A stretch of 20,560 nt of DNA from a virus, in the IMG/VR virus record IMGVR_UViG_3300006734_000340, positions 1 through 20,560 of that record. One strand, 5' to 3'. The notes under the pieces were generated by a model. It was not told the DNA's origin and ran no database searches. It was given only the letters and a program-made list of their open reading frames with translations. Below, one piece after another: positions 1 to 7,037 of the stretch. Each line of letters begins with the position of its first letter. The first letter of the stretch is position 1. Position numbers and translations under genes: made by a program.

Positions 1-1
1 A

Positions 2-1078
2 AGGGACAAAAGACAGGCAGAATTTGCTGATACATGGTGGAACCATGGTAAGTTTGGAATCCTCAATCTATGTCCTAGGTTTGGTAAAATAAGAACTACA
101 ATTAACATCCTTAAGAAGATGAATAAGGATTGTAGTGTTCTTATTGCCTATCCTGATAACAAGATTAAGCAGTCTTGGATAGAGGACTTTGAGGAGATGA
201 AGTATGAGAATGATAACATCACATACACGACACACCTGTCTATACACAAACACACAGGTACAGAGTTTGACATAGTTGTTATTGATGAGATACATCTACT
301 GAGTGAAGCACAAATAGGTGCATGTGTAGACTTATTCTCTATCAATGATAACATACTTGGTCTCACTGGTACACTATCTAAGTGGACAAAGCGTACACTT
401 AGAGACGATCTATCACTATCTGTAATTGCAGAATATCCCATTGAAAAAGCAATTGAAGAGGGTGTTATAGTGGACTACCAGATAACTGTAGTGAATGTAC
501 CACTGGACAATGTTGTTCGCAATGAGTATGGAAAGAAGAAAATCAAGAAGACAGAGTTGCAACAGTTTAAATATCTAACAGGTACTATAAACAGAATGAT
601 GTACAGTGGTGGTAACACTATGTTTATGAGACTAGCAAGGATGCGTCTCATCCAGAGTAGCTTGGCTAAGCTAAACAAAACCAAACAGCTGCTACAGCAG
701 TATAAGGATGAGCGTGTTCTTGTATTTTGTGGAACTACAAAGATAGCAGATAGTCTAGGTATACCATCTCACCACAGTAAGTCTAAAGACAAAGAAGCTT
801 TTAAGAAGTTTGCTGAGGGTGAGGGTACACACATGGCTGTTGTGAAGATTGGTAATACAGGAATCACATACAAACCATTGAACAAAGTGATTATAAACTA
901 CTTTGATAGTAATGCAGAGAACTTAGCACAGAAGATAAACAGATGTATGGCTATGGAATACAACACTCCTAACAAGAAAGCAGACATCTATATCATCTGT
1001 TCTAACGAGAGTGTTGAAGAAAAATGGCTTAATAAAGCACTAGAATTCTTTGACAAAAAGAAGATAAATTACGCATAA
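2..1078 (+). CDS. SF2 DNA/RNA helicase, 5'-truncated by the window edge
   Basis: The reading frame is open from base 2, so the N-terminus lies outside the window; the ATG at base 119 is internal. About 358 residues are visible. Superfamily 2 helicase motifs appear in order: a Walker A-like CPRFGKIRT (bases 71-97), Walker B VVIDEIHLL (a DEAH-box variant, DEIH), motif III GLTGT, motif IV VLVFCGTT, and motifs V/VI ending in QKINRCMAM, which corresponds to QxxGRxxR of the family. These enzymes use ATP to move along or unwind nucleic acid. Next to primase and SSB-like genes, a role in phage DNA replication or recombination is the natural inference. The P-loop is unusual: Ile follows the invariant Lys where Thr/Ser is expected. 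The C-terminus is complete and is followed by a promoter. The helicase call is firm; the exact subfamily is not. Confidence 0.85.
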   Translation, partial: RDKRQAEFADTWWNHGKFGILNLCPRFGKIRTTINILKKMNKDCSVLIAYPDNKIKQSWIEDFEEMKYENDNITYTTHLSIHKHTGTEFDIVVIDEIHLLSEAQIGACVDLFSINDNILGLTGTLSKWTKRTLRDDLSLSVIAEYPIEKAIEEGVIVDYQITVVNVPLDNVVRNEYGKKKIKKTELQQFKYLTGTINRMMYSGGNTMFMRLARMRLIQSSLAKLNKTKQLLQQYKDERVLVFCGTTKIADSLGIPSHHSKSKDKEAFKKFAEGEGTHMAVVKIGNTGITYKPLNKVIINYFDSNAENLAQKINRCMAMEYNTPNKKADIYIICSNESVEEKWLNKALEFFDKKKINYA

Positions 1079-1083
1079 TTTCG

Positions 1084-1091
1084 TATATTTG
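1084..1091 (+). promoter_or_regulatory. Bacteroidota-type promoter -7 element (TATATTTG)
   Basis: TATATTTG sits in the 46-nt gap between the helicase and the AAA ATPase and matches the Bacteroidota -7 consensus TAnnTTTG. It is preceded by TTTCG, a context repeated at 9361-9371 (TTTCGTATATT). No TTG lies 19-20 nt upstream, so the -33 element is weak or absent. An A/T-only leader (AATAAATAAATAAAA) follows up to the ATG at 1125. Confidence 0.6.
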
Positions 1092-1124
1092 TAAATATAA
1101 TAACTACATAATAAATAAATAAAA

Positions 1125-1793
1125 ATGAGTTCAAAATTGATTGGAGTTGTTGGTGAAACTGGGACAGGTAAATCAACAGCAATTAAACACTTAGATCCAA
1201 AAGAGAGCTACATTATCAACGTTGCAAAGAAGGAATTGCCTTTCAAAGGATCAGGCAAGCTTTACAATGAAGATAATAGAAACTACAAAGAGATCGATGA
1301 CCCAACAGAAATCACAAGACTTTTAAAGACTATTTCAGAAAAGGCCCCTCACATTAAAAACATAGTTATTGAGGACAGCAATTACCTCATGGGTTTTAGA
1401 ATGGTAGAGAAAGCTATGGAAACAGGCTTTACTAAGTTTAGTGTGATGGCTAAAGACATGGTTGACATGTTCAGAACTGCACGCTCACTACGAGATGATT
1501 TGTGTATATTCTACTTCTCTCATCCAGAGACTATTGAAGATGCTGGTGAGATAGTGGGATACAAAATCAAAACTGCAGGGAAGCTTATTGATAACCAAGT
1601 CTTACTTGAAGGCTTACTAACTGTTTGTTTGTACACAGATGTTGAAGAAACCAAAGATGGTGTAAAATACAGCTTCCTTACAAACAGATATAGAAAGAAG
1701 CCTGCTAAGAGTCCTGATGGTATGTTTCACGAAACAAAAATACCTAACGATTTGCAATACGTAAAAGATCATGTAATAGAATACTATAATTAA
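1125..1793 (+). CDS. Sak4/AAA_24-like RecA-fold ATPase
   Basis: This 222-residue protein opens with a textbook P-loop, GETGTGKS (residues 10-17). It has a Walker B-like strand NIVIEDSN at about 99-106 and a later hydrophobic strand ending in SHPE, typical of the small RecA-fold ATPases found in phages (AAA_24, the group containing Sak4 annealing proteins). Those proteins work with a single-strand-binding protein in strand annealing or exchange, and the next gene here encodes an SSB-like protein, which supports the reading. It starts at the only ATG after a promoter and an A-rich leader. No C-terminal extra domain is visible. The ATPase fold is clear; the Sak4 assignment is inferred from size, motifs and neighbourhood. 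A replication-helper ATPase is the main alternative. Confidence 0.7.
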   Translation: MSSKLIGVVGETGTGKSTAIKHLDPKESYIINVAKKELPFKGSGKLYNEDNRNYKEIDDPTEITRLLKTISEKAPHIKNIVIEDSNYLMGFRMVEKAMETGFTKFSVMAKDMVDMFRTARSLRDDLCIFYFSHPETIEDAGEIVGYKIKTAGKLIDNQVLLEGLLTVCLYTDVEETKDGVKYSFLTNRYRKKPAKSPDGMFHETKIPNDLQYVKDHVIEYYN

Positions 1794-1811
1794 TAATTAA
1801 AATTTAAATTT

Positions 1812-2693
1812 ATGAGTACAATTGGAGGAGTAAAAAGAGAATCCGCAATTAACAGTGAAAACACAGCTTACCCAAAGAAGGTGGGCTTATTTGAGGCTAA
1901 CGTAATAGCCATTAACCCAACTATAGAAGAATACAATACAGTGCTTGGTATGGAGCTTAATCCAGAAAGTAAAGTTACAGAGTATCTTGGAACAACAAAA
2001 GATGGCAATACATATCTTCGTGTAGATGTATGGTTGCAGGACATCAAAAGTCAAGATAACTTCAAGGTGAGCTTCTTCTTGGAAGACAGAGAAAGAGAGA
2101 ACCGTGATGGGACTAAAAAACAATATATTAATAGTGTAGGTGTAACAGCTTGGGCTGCTGATGAGAATGACTTATGGGATTGGTTTACTAATGGACGTGA
2201 CTATCGTGTTGCATACATTGGTGAAGAAGACTTATATGAGTTTATTCGTACGTGGTTAGGAAAGCTAGACTATCGTCATGCAGATACAGTTCTACAGCTA
2301 GACTGGAAGAAACTTATGCGTGGTAACATCAATGATCTTAAAGGTGAGGTTGATGGTGAATGGTGTAACTCTGTCGTAGCTCTAGCAACTGTTGTTGTTA
2401 AAGAGCGTGATGGTGAGACTAAAGAATACCAAGGTATTTACAATAAAGGATTCTTGTCTGGATACACTATGAAACAATTTAGACTTGTTGACTATACAGA
2501 TCAACGTACGCTAAACAGTCTTAGATCTAGAAAGCCACGTGAACTTAAACCACATGAGAAGTTTGTTGTTAGAGTGACAGGAGAATATGGATGTAAAGAT
2601 TATTACATTCTTAAAGAGCTTGAGGAATATAATCCTGGAGACAACCTAGTTGCATCTGATAACTATATATCTGATGATGGTTCAGACTACTAA
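1812..2693 (+). CDS. Probable single-stranded-DNA-binding protein with acidic tail
   Basis: I do not recognise a signature motif, but several features suggest a phage ssDNA-binding protein. It lies between a Sak4-like ATPase and a primase. It is 293 residues long with many aromatic and basic residues in a beta-rich body. It ends in a short acidic tail (YISDDGSDY), the hallmark by which SSB and gp32-type proteins recruit partners. The N-terminus, MSTIGGVKR, shares IGGVKR with the start of the primase encoded downstream. It follows the ATPase gene by 18 nt of A/T-rich sequence and is closed by a hairpin terminator at 2713-2746, so the two genes probably form a short operon. Function is inferred from context and tail. 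Confidence 0.5.
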   Translation: MSTIGGVKRESAINSENTAYPKKVGLFEANVIAINPTIEEYNTVLGMELNPESKVTEYLGTTKDGNTYLRVDVWLQDIKSQDNFKVSFFLEDRERENRDGTKKQYINSVGVTAWAADENDLWDWFTNGRDYRVAYIGEEDLYEFIRTWLGKLDYRHADTVLQLDWKKLMRGNINDLKGEVDGEWCNSVVALATVVVKERDGETKEYQGIYNKGFLSGYTMKQFRLVDYTDQRTLNSLRSRKPRELKPHEKFVVRVTGEYGCKDYYILKELEEYNPGDNLVASDNYISDDGSDY

Positions 2694-2712
2694 AAAATAA
2701 ATGTTTAATCAT

Positions 2713-2746
2713 AAAAGGTCCCTTTCTTAATTGATGGGGGCCTTTT
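2713..2746 (+). terminator. Intrinsic terminator hairpin (bidirectional)
   Basis: AAAAGGTCCC (2713-2722) pairs with GGGGCCTTTT (2737-2746) through a 10-bp stem with one G.T wobble and a 14-nt loop. The 3' arm ends in TTTT followed by CTATTATAT. The flanking A- and T-runs make it symmetric. It lies 20 nt after the SSB-like gene and only 15 nt before the primase ATG. Confidence 0.75.
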
Positions 2747-2761
2747 CTATTATATAAAACT

Positions 2762-3775
2762 ATGATAGGAGGAGTAAAGAGACAGAATAATAATGTAACA
2801 GCAGAAGCTATTCTATCAAAAATATCAGAGTATGATATCTTCAGGTTTTATATGCCTAACAAGGATTGGAAGCTAGGACAAGCAACCTATTCTCCATTCA
2901 GAGATGAGAGAAACCCATCATTCCTAATTGGTGTTAGAGGAGACTCTATAAATTTTATTGACTTTGGTGACACCAGTATGAAAGGTGATTGTTTTGAGTT
3001 TGTAAAGAAACTATACAACGTACGTACATTCAATGAGGTGCTGCGAAAGATTGATTATGATTTCAGTCTTGGTATTGGTTCAGGATCTAATTCACAAGAG
3101 TACAAAACTATAGTGAAGAAATATTCTCAACCAGATGTAGTCTCTAAAGACTACTCTTTTATTCAGGTGAAGACTAGAAACTTTACACATGAAGAGTTAG
3201 CCTATTGGAATGATTACTATCAGGATATAGATGATCTCAAAGCTAACAACATATATTCTATTGCTGAGGTGTATCTAAACAAGAAGCGTATTGTTATACC
3301 AGACAATGAGCTTAGGTTTGGTTACCTGTATGATGGCCACTGGAAGATATATAGACCATTCTCTGATAGAAGATGGAAGTGGATGCCTAACAATGTACCA
3401 ATCACTGCTATGGATGGTAAAGATGACATCAAAGATTGTGATGTTGCGTTTATCAATAAGAGCAAGAAGGACTACATGGTTATGAAGAAACTATATCCGT
3501 GTTGTTGTGCTGTTCAAAATGAGGGTATGGGATGTTTTTCTGATGAGAATGTACAGTTCTTGAAAGACAACTCAAACAGACAGATACTATCGTTTGACAG
3601 TGATGATACAGGCGTATCAAACAGTAAGAAGGTCACTGAGATGTTTGGTTTTGACTATTGTAATGTTCCCAGAAAGTTCCTTAAAGAAGGAATCAAAGAT
3701 TGGGCAGATCTTGCAAAGGTTCATGGACTAAAAGTGATAGAAGAATACTTAATAAATAAAAACATAATACAATAA
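2762..3775 (+). CDS. DnaG-type primase with Toprim domain and cysteine-free zinc-ribbon remnant
   Basis: This 337-residue protein is built like a short DnaG primase, which makes RNA primers for lagging-strand synthesis. Residues 44-54, SPFRDERNPSF, align with the CPFHxExxPSF half of the CHC2 zinc domain, and residues 65-81 (including FIDFGD and KGDCFEFV) align with its CFGC...GGD half. All four metal ligands are replaced (Cys44 by Ser, His47 by Arg, the CFGC cysteines by Asp). The Toprim domain has the DxD element in DSDDTG (279-284) and a following KDWADL (312-317). The first Toprim strand reads INKSKKD (231-237), lacking the usual EG. The N-terminus MIGGVKR repeats a motif from the preceding gene. 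It starts 15 nt after a terminator-like hairpin with no promoter between. Confidence 0.8.
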   Translation: MIGGVKRQNNNVTAEAILSKISEYDIFRFYMPNKDWKLGQATYSPFRDERNPSFLIGVRGDSINFIDFGDTSMKGDCFEFVKKLYNVRTFNEVLRKIDYDFSLGIGSGSNSQEYKTIVKKYSQPDVVSKDYSFIQVKTRNFTHEELAYWNDYYQDIDDLKANNIYSIAEVYLNKKRIVIPDNELRFGYLYDGHWKIYRPFSDRRWKWMPNNVPITAMDGKDDIKDCDVAFINKSKKDYMVMKKLYPCCCAVQNEGMGCFSDENVQFLKDNSNRQILSFDSDDTGVSNSKKVTEMFGFDYCNVPRKFLKEGIKDWADLAKVHGLKVIEEYLINKNIIQ

Positions 3776-3777
3776 AA

Positions 3778-4572
3778 ATGGAAGCAAGAATCAAAAACAG
3801 TGCACAAGCTAAAAATCTATTGTTAAGTGCACCAGTACCCAAAGAAACAAAAACCTACAAACCTGTAAGCCACAGAGAGCTTATAGACTTAACTCTTGAG
3901 AGTATATACCAGTCAGGATATACATTAGAGAGTCAAAGTTATTCTACAGCAAGAAATGGTGATGTTGCTAATGGTAGATATACAATAGCTAATGTTGCTG
4001 ATAGTGAAATGAAATTACAAATAGGTTGGCAGAACAGCTATGATAAGAGTTTAGCTCTTAAGTTTGCTCTTGGTACATCAATCATCATTTGTTCTAATGG
4101 TATGGTGAAAGGTGATCACGGAGCTTTTAGAAAGAAGCACCAAGGAGATATACAAACCTTTACACCAGCAGCTATATCAGAATACATAAAAGGTGGTGGT
4201 GATGCTTTTCAAGACTTACAGAAAGATCGTGATGCATTAAAGCAATACGAAGCTACAGAACAAACTCAAGCAGAGCTGTTAGGTAGATTGTTTCTTCAGG
4301 AAGAAATCATTACATCTACACAGCTAAATATAGTTAAGAGAGAACTTAGAAATCCAACTCATGACTATGGTGCACAGGGAAGCATGTGGGAACTTTACAA
4401 TCATGTTACATTTGCATTGAAAGAAGCACATCCATCAGATTGGATGCAAGATCATATAGATGTTCATAACTTCTTTATTAATCACACCAATAATATTACA
4501 CAAGAGATGCAAGCAGATGCAGACATGTTTGCAGCTGTACTTAGTAATCAATTAGATATGTTTCAATCATGA
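3778..4572 (+). CDS. DUF932-like phage protein with C-terminal clamp-binding-like peptide
   Basis: The 264-residue protein has a central segment around residues 80-115 (WQNSYDKSLALKFALG, then ICSNGMV) resembling the N-S-Y-D/C-x-N-G-M pattern of DUF932/DUF945 phage and plasmid proteins, whose biochemical role is not established. A central helical stretch follows. The last residues contain QLDMF (258-262), which matches the QLxLF/QADMF pentapeptide used to bind the bacterial beta sliding clamp. It begins 2 nt after the primase stop and overlaps the next gene by ATGA, so it is translationally coupled to both. A replication-associated role is an inference from the position and the C-terminal peptide. 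Confidence 0.55.
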   Translation: MEARIKNSAQAKNLLLSAPVPKETKTYKPVSHRELIDLTLESIYQSGYTLESQSYSTARNGDVANGRYTIANVADSEMKLQIGWQNSYDKSLALKFALGTSIIICSNGMVKGDHGAFRKKHQGDIQTFTPAAISEYIKGGGDAFQDLQKDRDALKQYEATEQTQAELLGRLFLQEEIITSTQLNIVKRELRNPTHDYGAQGSMWELYNHVTFALKEAHPSDWMQDHIDVHNFFINHTNNITQEMQADADMFAAVLSNQLDMFQS

Positions 4573-4802
4573 CAGTTAATGAATATGTAAACAACCTTGT
4601 ACAGTTGTTAAAAAAAGATCCTGAGATAGGTGAATTAGAAGTAATCTATTCTCAGGACGCAGAGGGTAACTCTTACCAGAAGGTATTCTACACTCCATCA
4701 ATTATGAAGACAGAGGGATTGGAGAATGCATATGTCACAGGAGTGATGAATATAGACCCAGATGAGATAGATGTAGAAACAAGTGCATTATGTATTAACT
4801 GA
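4569..4802 (+). CDS. Small acidic hypothetical protein
   Basis: A 77-residue acidic protein that I cannot assign. The N-terminal helix (about residues 3-16) is followed by an alternating strand pattern (LEVIYSQDAEGNSYQKVFY), a layout seen in many short phage proteins of unknown function. Its ATG overlaps the stop of the upstream gene (ATGA) and its TGA overlaps the ATG of the epimerase (TGATG), which strongly supports real translation in a coupled operon. No transmembrane segment, signal peptide or cysteine pair is present. Confidence 0.65.
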   Translation: MTVNEYVNNLVQLLKKDPEIGELEVIYSQDAEGNSYQKVFYTPSIMKTEGLENAYVTGVMNIDPDEIDVETSALCIN

Positions 4803-5683
4803 TGAGACGTACATTAGTAACAGGAGGTGTGGGATTCATAGGATCTCATGTAGTTGAAAGACTAACTGAGTTAGGTGAAGAAGTGATCATACTAGATAAC
4901 TTCAGCACTGGTAAGATGCAAAACTTACCAAAGCTAGAACCTGCACCTCTCATCACAATATATGAATTGGGAAGCAATCAGTGGGGTGGATTACCTGATA
5001 TGGACTTTGACACTCTTATTCATCTAGCTGCACCTGTATCAGTTGAAGAGAGTTTGTCAAACCCAGATAAATATCATCGTCAAATTGTAGAGGGTAGTGC
5101 TCAGTTGTTTGATTGGGCAATAAGGAATGGCTGTAAGAACATAGTGGTAGCATCAACAGCTGCTGTATATGGAGATACAGAAACATTTCCTACAACAGAA
5201 GATAGTAAGTTATCTCCTGGATCACCTTATGCATCATCTAAACTAGCAATGGAAGAGCTTTGTATGCAATATGATGCAAACTTTTCAGTGTTAAGATTCT
5301 TCAATGTGTTTGGAGAAAGACAGAAAGATAGGGGAGGATATGTATCAGCTATACCTATATTCTATAAACAATATGGAAACCGTGATAGCTTAACAGTTAC
5401 AGGAGATGGTCAACAGACCAGAGACTTTGTATATGTTAAAGATGTTGTTGATGCTATTATAGCTTCGATAGGTTACAATGGTATTTGGAATGTAGGATCT
5501 GGTGAAGAGGTTAAGATTATAGATGTAGCTAAAGCATTTAGTGACAATATAGAGTTTATACCTGCTAGAAAGGAAGCTAGGAGATCTCTCAGTGACATCT
5601 CTAAGATAAAAGAAGACTTGGGATGGTCTCCACAAGTAAGTTTAATTAATTGGATAAAATCAATAAAGAATGAAATGGGATAA
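4802..5683 (+). CDS. NAD-dependent sugar-nucleotide epimerase/dehydratase (GalE-like)
   Basis: A 293-residue extended short-chain dehydrogenase. The Rossmann signature TGGVGFIGS (residues 7-15) binds NAD, Asp32 after the second strand fits NAD ribose binding, HLAAPVS (74-80) matches the family HxAA element, and the catalytic set Ser118/Thr119, Tyr143 and Lys147 (YASSK) is intact. Family members interconvert UDP-sugars at C4 or start dehydration; the substrate cannot be read from sequence. It is slightly shorter than cellular GalE (about 330). It sits inside a DNA-metabolism operon, overlapping its neighbours by 1 and 14 nt, and may supply a sugar nucleotide to the glycosyltransferases at 19428-20560. 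UDP-glucose 4-epimerase is likely but not certain. Confidence 0.88.
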   Translation: MRRTLVTGGVGFIGSHVVERLTELGEEVIILDNFSTGKMQNLPKLEPAPLITIYELGSNQWGGLPDMDFDTLIHLAAPVSVEESLSNPDKYHRQIVEGSAQLFDWAIRNGCKNIVVASTAAVYGDTETFPTTEDSKLSPGSPYASSKLAMEELCMQYDANFSVLRFFNVFGERQKDRGGYVSAIPIFYKQYGNRDSLTVTGDGQQTRDFVYVKDVVDAIIASIGYNGIWNVGSGEEVKIIDVAKAFSDNIEFIPARKEARRSLSDISKIKEDLGWSPQVSLINWIKSIKNEMG

Positions 5684-6392
5684 TTTTAAAGAACACTTTC
5701 ACCCATCGTGGCATAATAAAATGAAACCATTTATAGAGAGCAATGAATGTGATGAGATATATGCATTCTTGAAGAAAGAGAGTAAGAGGGGCAAGCAAAT
5801 TGCTCCTCTGTCATCTCAGGTCTATAGATGTTTTAAGGAAACACCACTGGATGAAGTGAAAGCAGTGATTGTGGGCATGTGTCCCTATCACACATTTAAG
5901 AACGGATTACCTGTAGCAGATGGTTTGCTTATGGGATGTTCAATAACAGGCTATGTACAACCTTCTTTGAAGAACTTCTACAAAGCACTAGAGACTGAGT
6001 TCCACAGAGGACTTAATCTAAGTTATGATCCATCTCCTGATGTAGCATATCTAGCAGAACAGGGAATACTAATGCTTAACGTAGCACTCACCACTGAGAA
6101 GAACAAAGCTGGTAGTCACATAGATGTATGGGAACCATTCACAAAGTATTTATTTGAAGAGGTTCTTAATCCACTAGGTGTACCATATGTCTTTCTTGGT
6201 AAAGATGCTGGTAGGTATACGAGATATACAGGAATCTTTGCTCACACATTTGTTGTGAGTCATCCAGCCAGTGCTTCTTACAAGGGTGTTGATTGGGACA
6301 GTGAGGGTGTGTTTACAAAGGTGGATACACTAATTTATGAAAACAACGGATTTAGCATCAACTGGTTAAAAGATGCAGAAGATCCATTTTAA
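5670..6392 (+). CDS. Uracil-DNA glycosylase family 1 fold with altered catalytic motif
   Basis: This 240-residue protein follows the family 1 uracil-DNA glycosylase (Ung) plan closely. Motif A, normally GQDPYH, reads GMCPYH (69-74), so the water-activating Asp is Cys71 and the Gln is Met70. The uracil-stacking Phe of GLAFS is Met88 (in GLLMGCS). QPSLKN (97-102), AEQGILMLN (129-137, with the uracil-reading Asn137), the AGSH loop (147-150) and VSHPASAS (196-203, catalytic His198) are kept. Ung removes uracil from DNA; here catalysis may be weak, altered or lost. It starts inside the epimerase gene (14-nt overlap) at the ATG that gives the normal N-terminal region. Alternatives are a different base specificity, or a DNA-binding or processivity role as in poxvirus D4. 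Confidence 0.85.
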   Translation: MKWDNFKEHFHPSWHNKMKPFIESNECDEIYAFLKKESKRGKQIAPLSSQVYRCFKETPLDEVKAVIVGMCPYHTFKNGLPVADGLLMGCSITGYVQPSLKNFYKALETEFHRGLNLSYDPSPDVAYLAEQGILMLNVALTTEKNKAGSHIDVWEPFTKYLFEEVLNPLGVPYVFLGKDAGRYTRYTGIFAHTFVVSHPASASYKGVDWDSEGVFTKVDTLIYENNGFSINWLKDAEDPF

Positions 6393-6403
6393 AAACAGAA
6401 ACA

Positions 6404-6745
6404 ATGATAAGAGGAACATTAACAGAAGATCCTAGTGTATTAGCACCAGGAGATGAAATTATTACTAACCAAGGCTCAGAGATGAGATGTTATGTAGTGG
6501 AAGAAATTCCACGAGTTAGTAAAAAGAAAGTATGGTGGAACGGTAAAACAAGATATATAGCTGTAAAGTGTAGAGCTGCTATGACACAAAAAACCACGTC
6601 ACATGTAAATTCGTGGAATGGTAAGACTTACACTAACACTTACAAAACGTACGAGTTCAGAGTGCCTAATGAGAATGATCCAATAATTAAGGTGGATCTA
6701 AACTTTAAACAAATGTATATAATTAATAAATTTAACAATGGATAA
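6404..6745 (+). CDS. Small beta-rich hypothetical protein, paralogue 1
   Basis: A 113-residue protein without a recognised family. It begins with a short helix-free region leading to PGDEIITNQG (residues 15-24), then alternating strands with a W-N-G-K turn and a C-terminal VDLNFKQMYII. The next gene shows the same order: GDEVIV near the start, a W-x-G turn in the middle, and an F-x-x-x-x-IWLV strand at the end. The pair therefore looks like an old tandem duplication of a small beta-barrel domain. It lies 11 nt after the glycosylase gene and overlaps its paralogue by 8 nt. The fold resembles SH3-like barrels by pattern only. Confidence 0.65.
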   Translation: MIRGTLTEDPSVLAPGDEIITNQGSEMRCYVVEEIPRVSKKKVWWNGKTRYIAVKCRAAMTQKTTSHVNSWNGKTYTNTYKTYEFRVPNENDPIIKVDLNFKQMYIINKFNNG

Positions 6746-7022
6746 CACAGTAAACAGACCGATTAAGAAAGAAGATCTCCAAGTGGGAGATGAAGTGATT
6801 GTACGAGGTGTAGACCTCAACTACATGCAAATTGTAAGACCTCCAAAACAAAAACAATCTAAAGATTGGCAGGGAAATCCTTGTACAGTGTGGACATCAG
6901 CTGTATGTAATAGAATCAACAGTAAGTTTGATAAGAAATGGGATACAGATGATAAGGATAATGTAAGATTTGACTTTGAATATAAGTCTATCTGGTTAGT
7001 AAAACGAGGAGATAATAATTAA
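6738..7022 (+). CDS. Small beta-rich hypothetical protein, paralogue 2
   Basis: A 94-residue protein of unknown function. It carries VGDEVIV (residues 16-22), a proline/basic loop PPKQKQ followed by a W-x-G-N turn, two cysteines, and a closing strand FDFEYKSIWLVKR. The arrangement mirrors the preceding 113-residue gene, so it is read as a diverged tandem paralogue. Its ATG lies within the end of that gene (8-nt overlap) and 15 nt of A-rich leader separates it from the rIIA-like gene. A nucleic-acid-binding barrel is possible because of the basic loop, but nothing proves it. Confidence 0.62.
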   Translation: MDNTVNRPIKKEDLQVGDEVIVRGVDLNYMQIVRPPKQKQSKDWQGNPCTVWTSAVCNRINSKFDKKWDTDDKDNVRFDFEYKSIWLVKRGDNN

Positions 7023-7037
7023 TAAATAAGAACAGAA

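Noticed and set aside
119-121. ATG at 119 as the helicase start
   Set aside because: The frame is open to base 2 and the P-loop (71-97) lies upstream of this ATG, so the gene begins before the window.
2700-2732. Nine-codon leader peptide (MFNHKRSLS) before the primase
   Set aside because: It overlaps the 5' arm of the terminator hairpin, has no run of regulatory codons, and is as short as chance frames.
3291-3485. Second + strand frame of 64 codons inside the primase gene
   Set aside because: A shadow of the primase in another frame, with no leader or domain; the primase frame carries the Toprim motifs.
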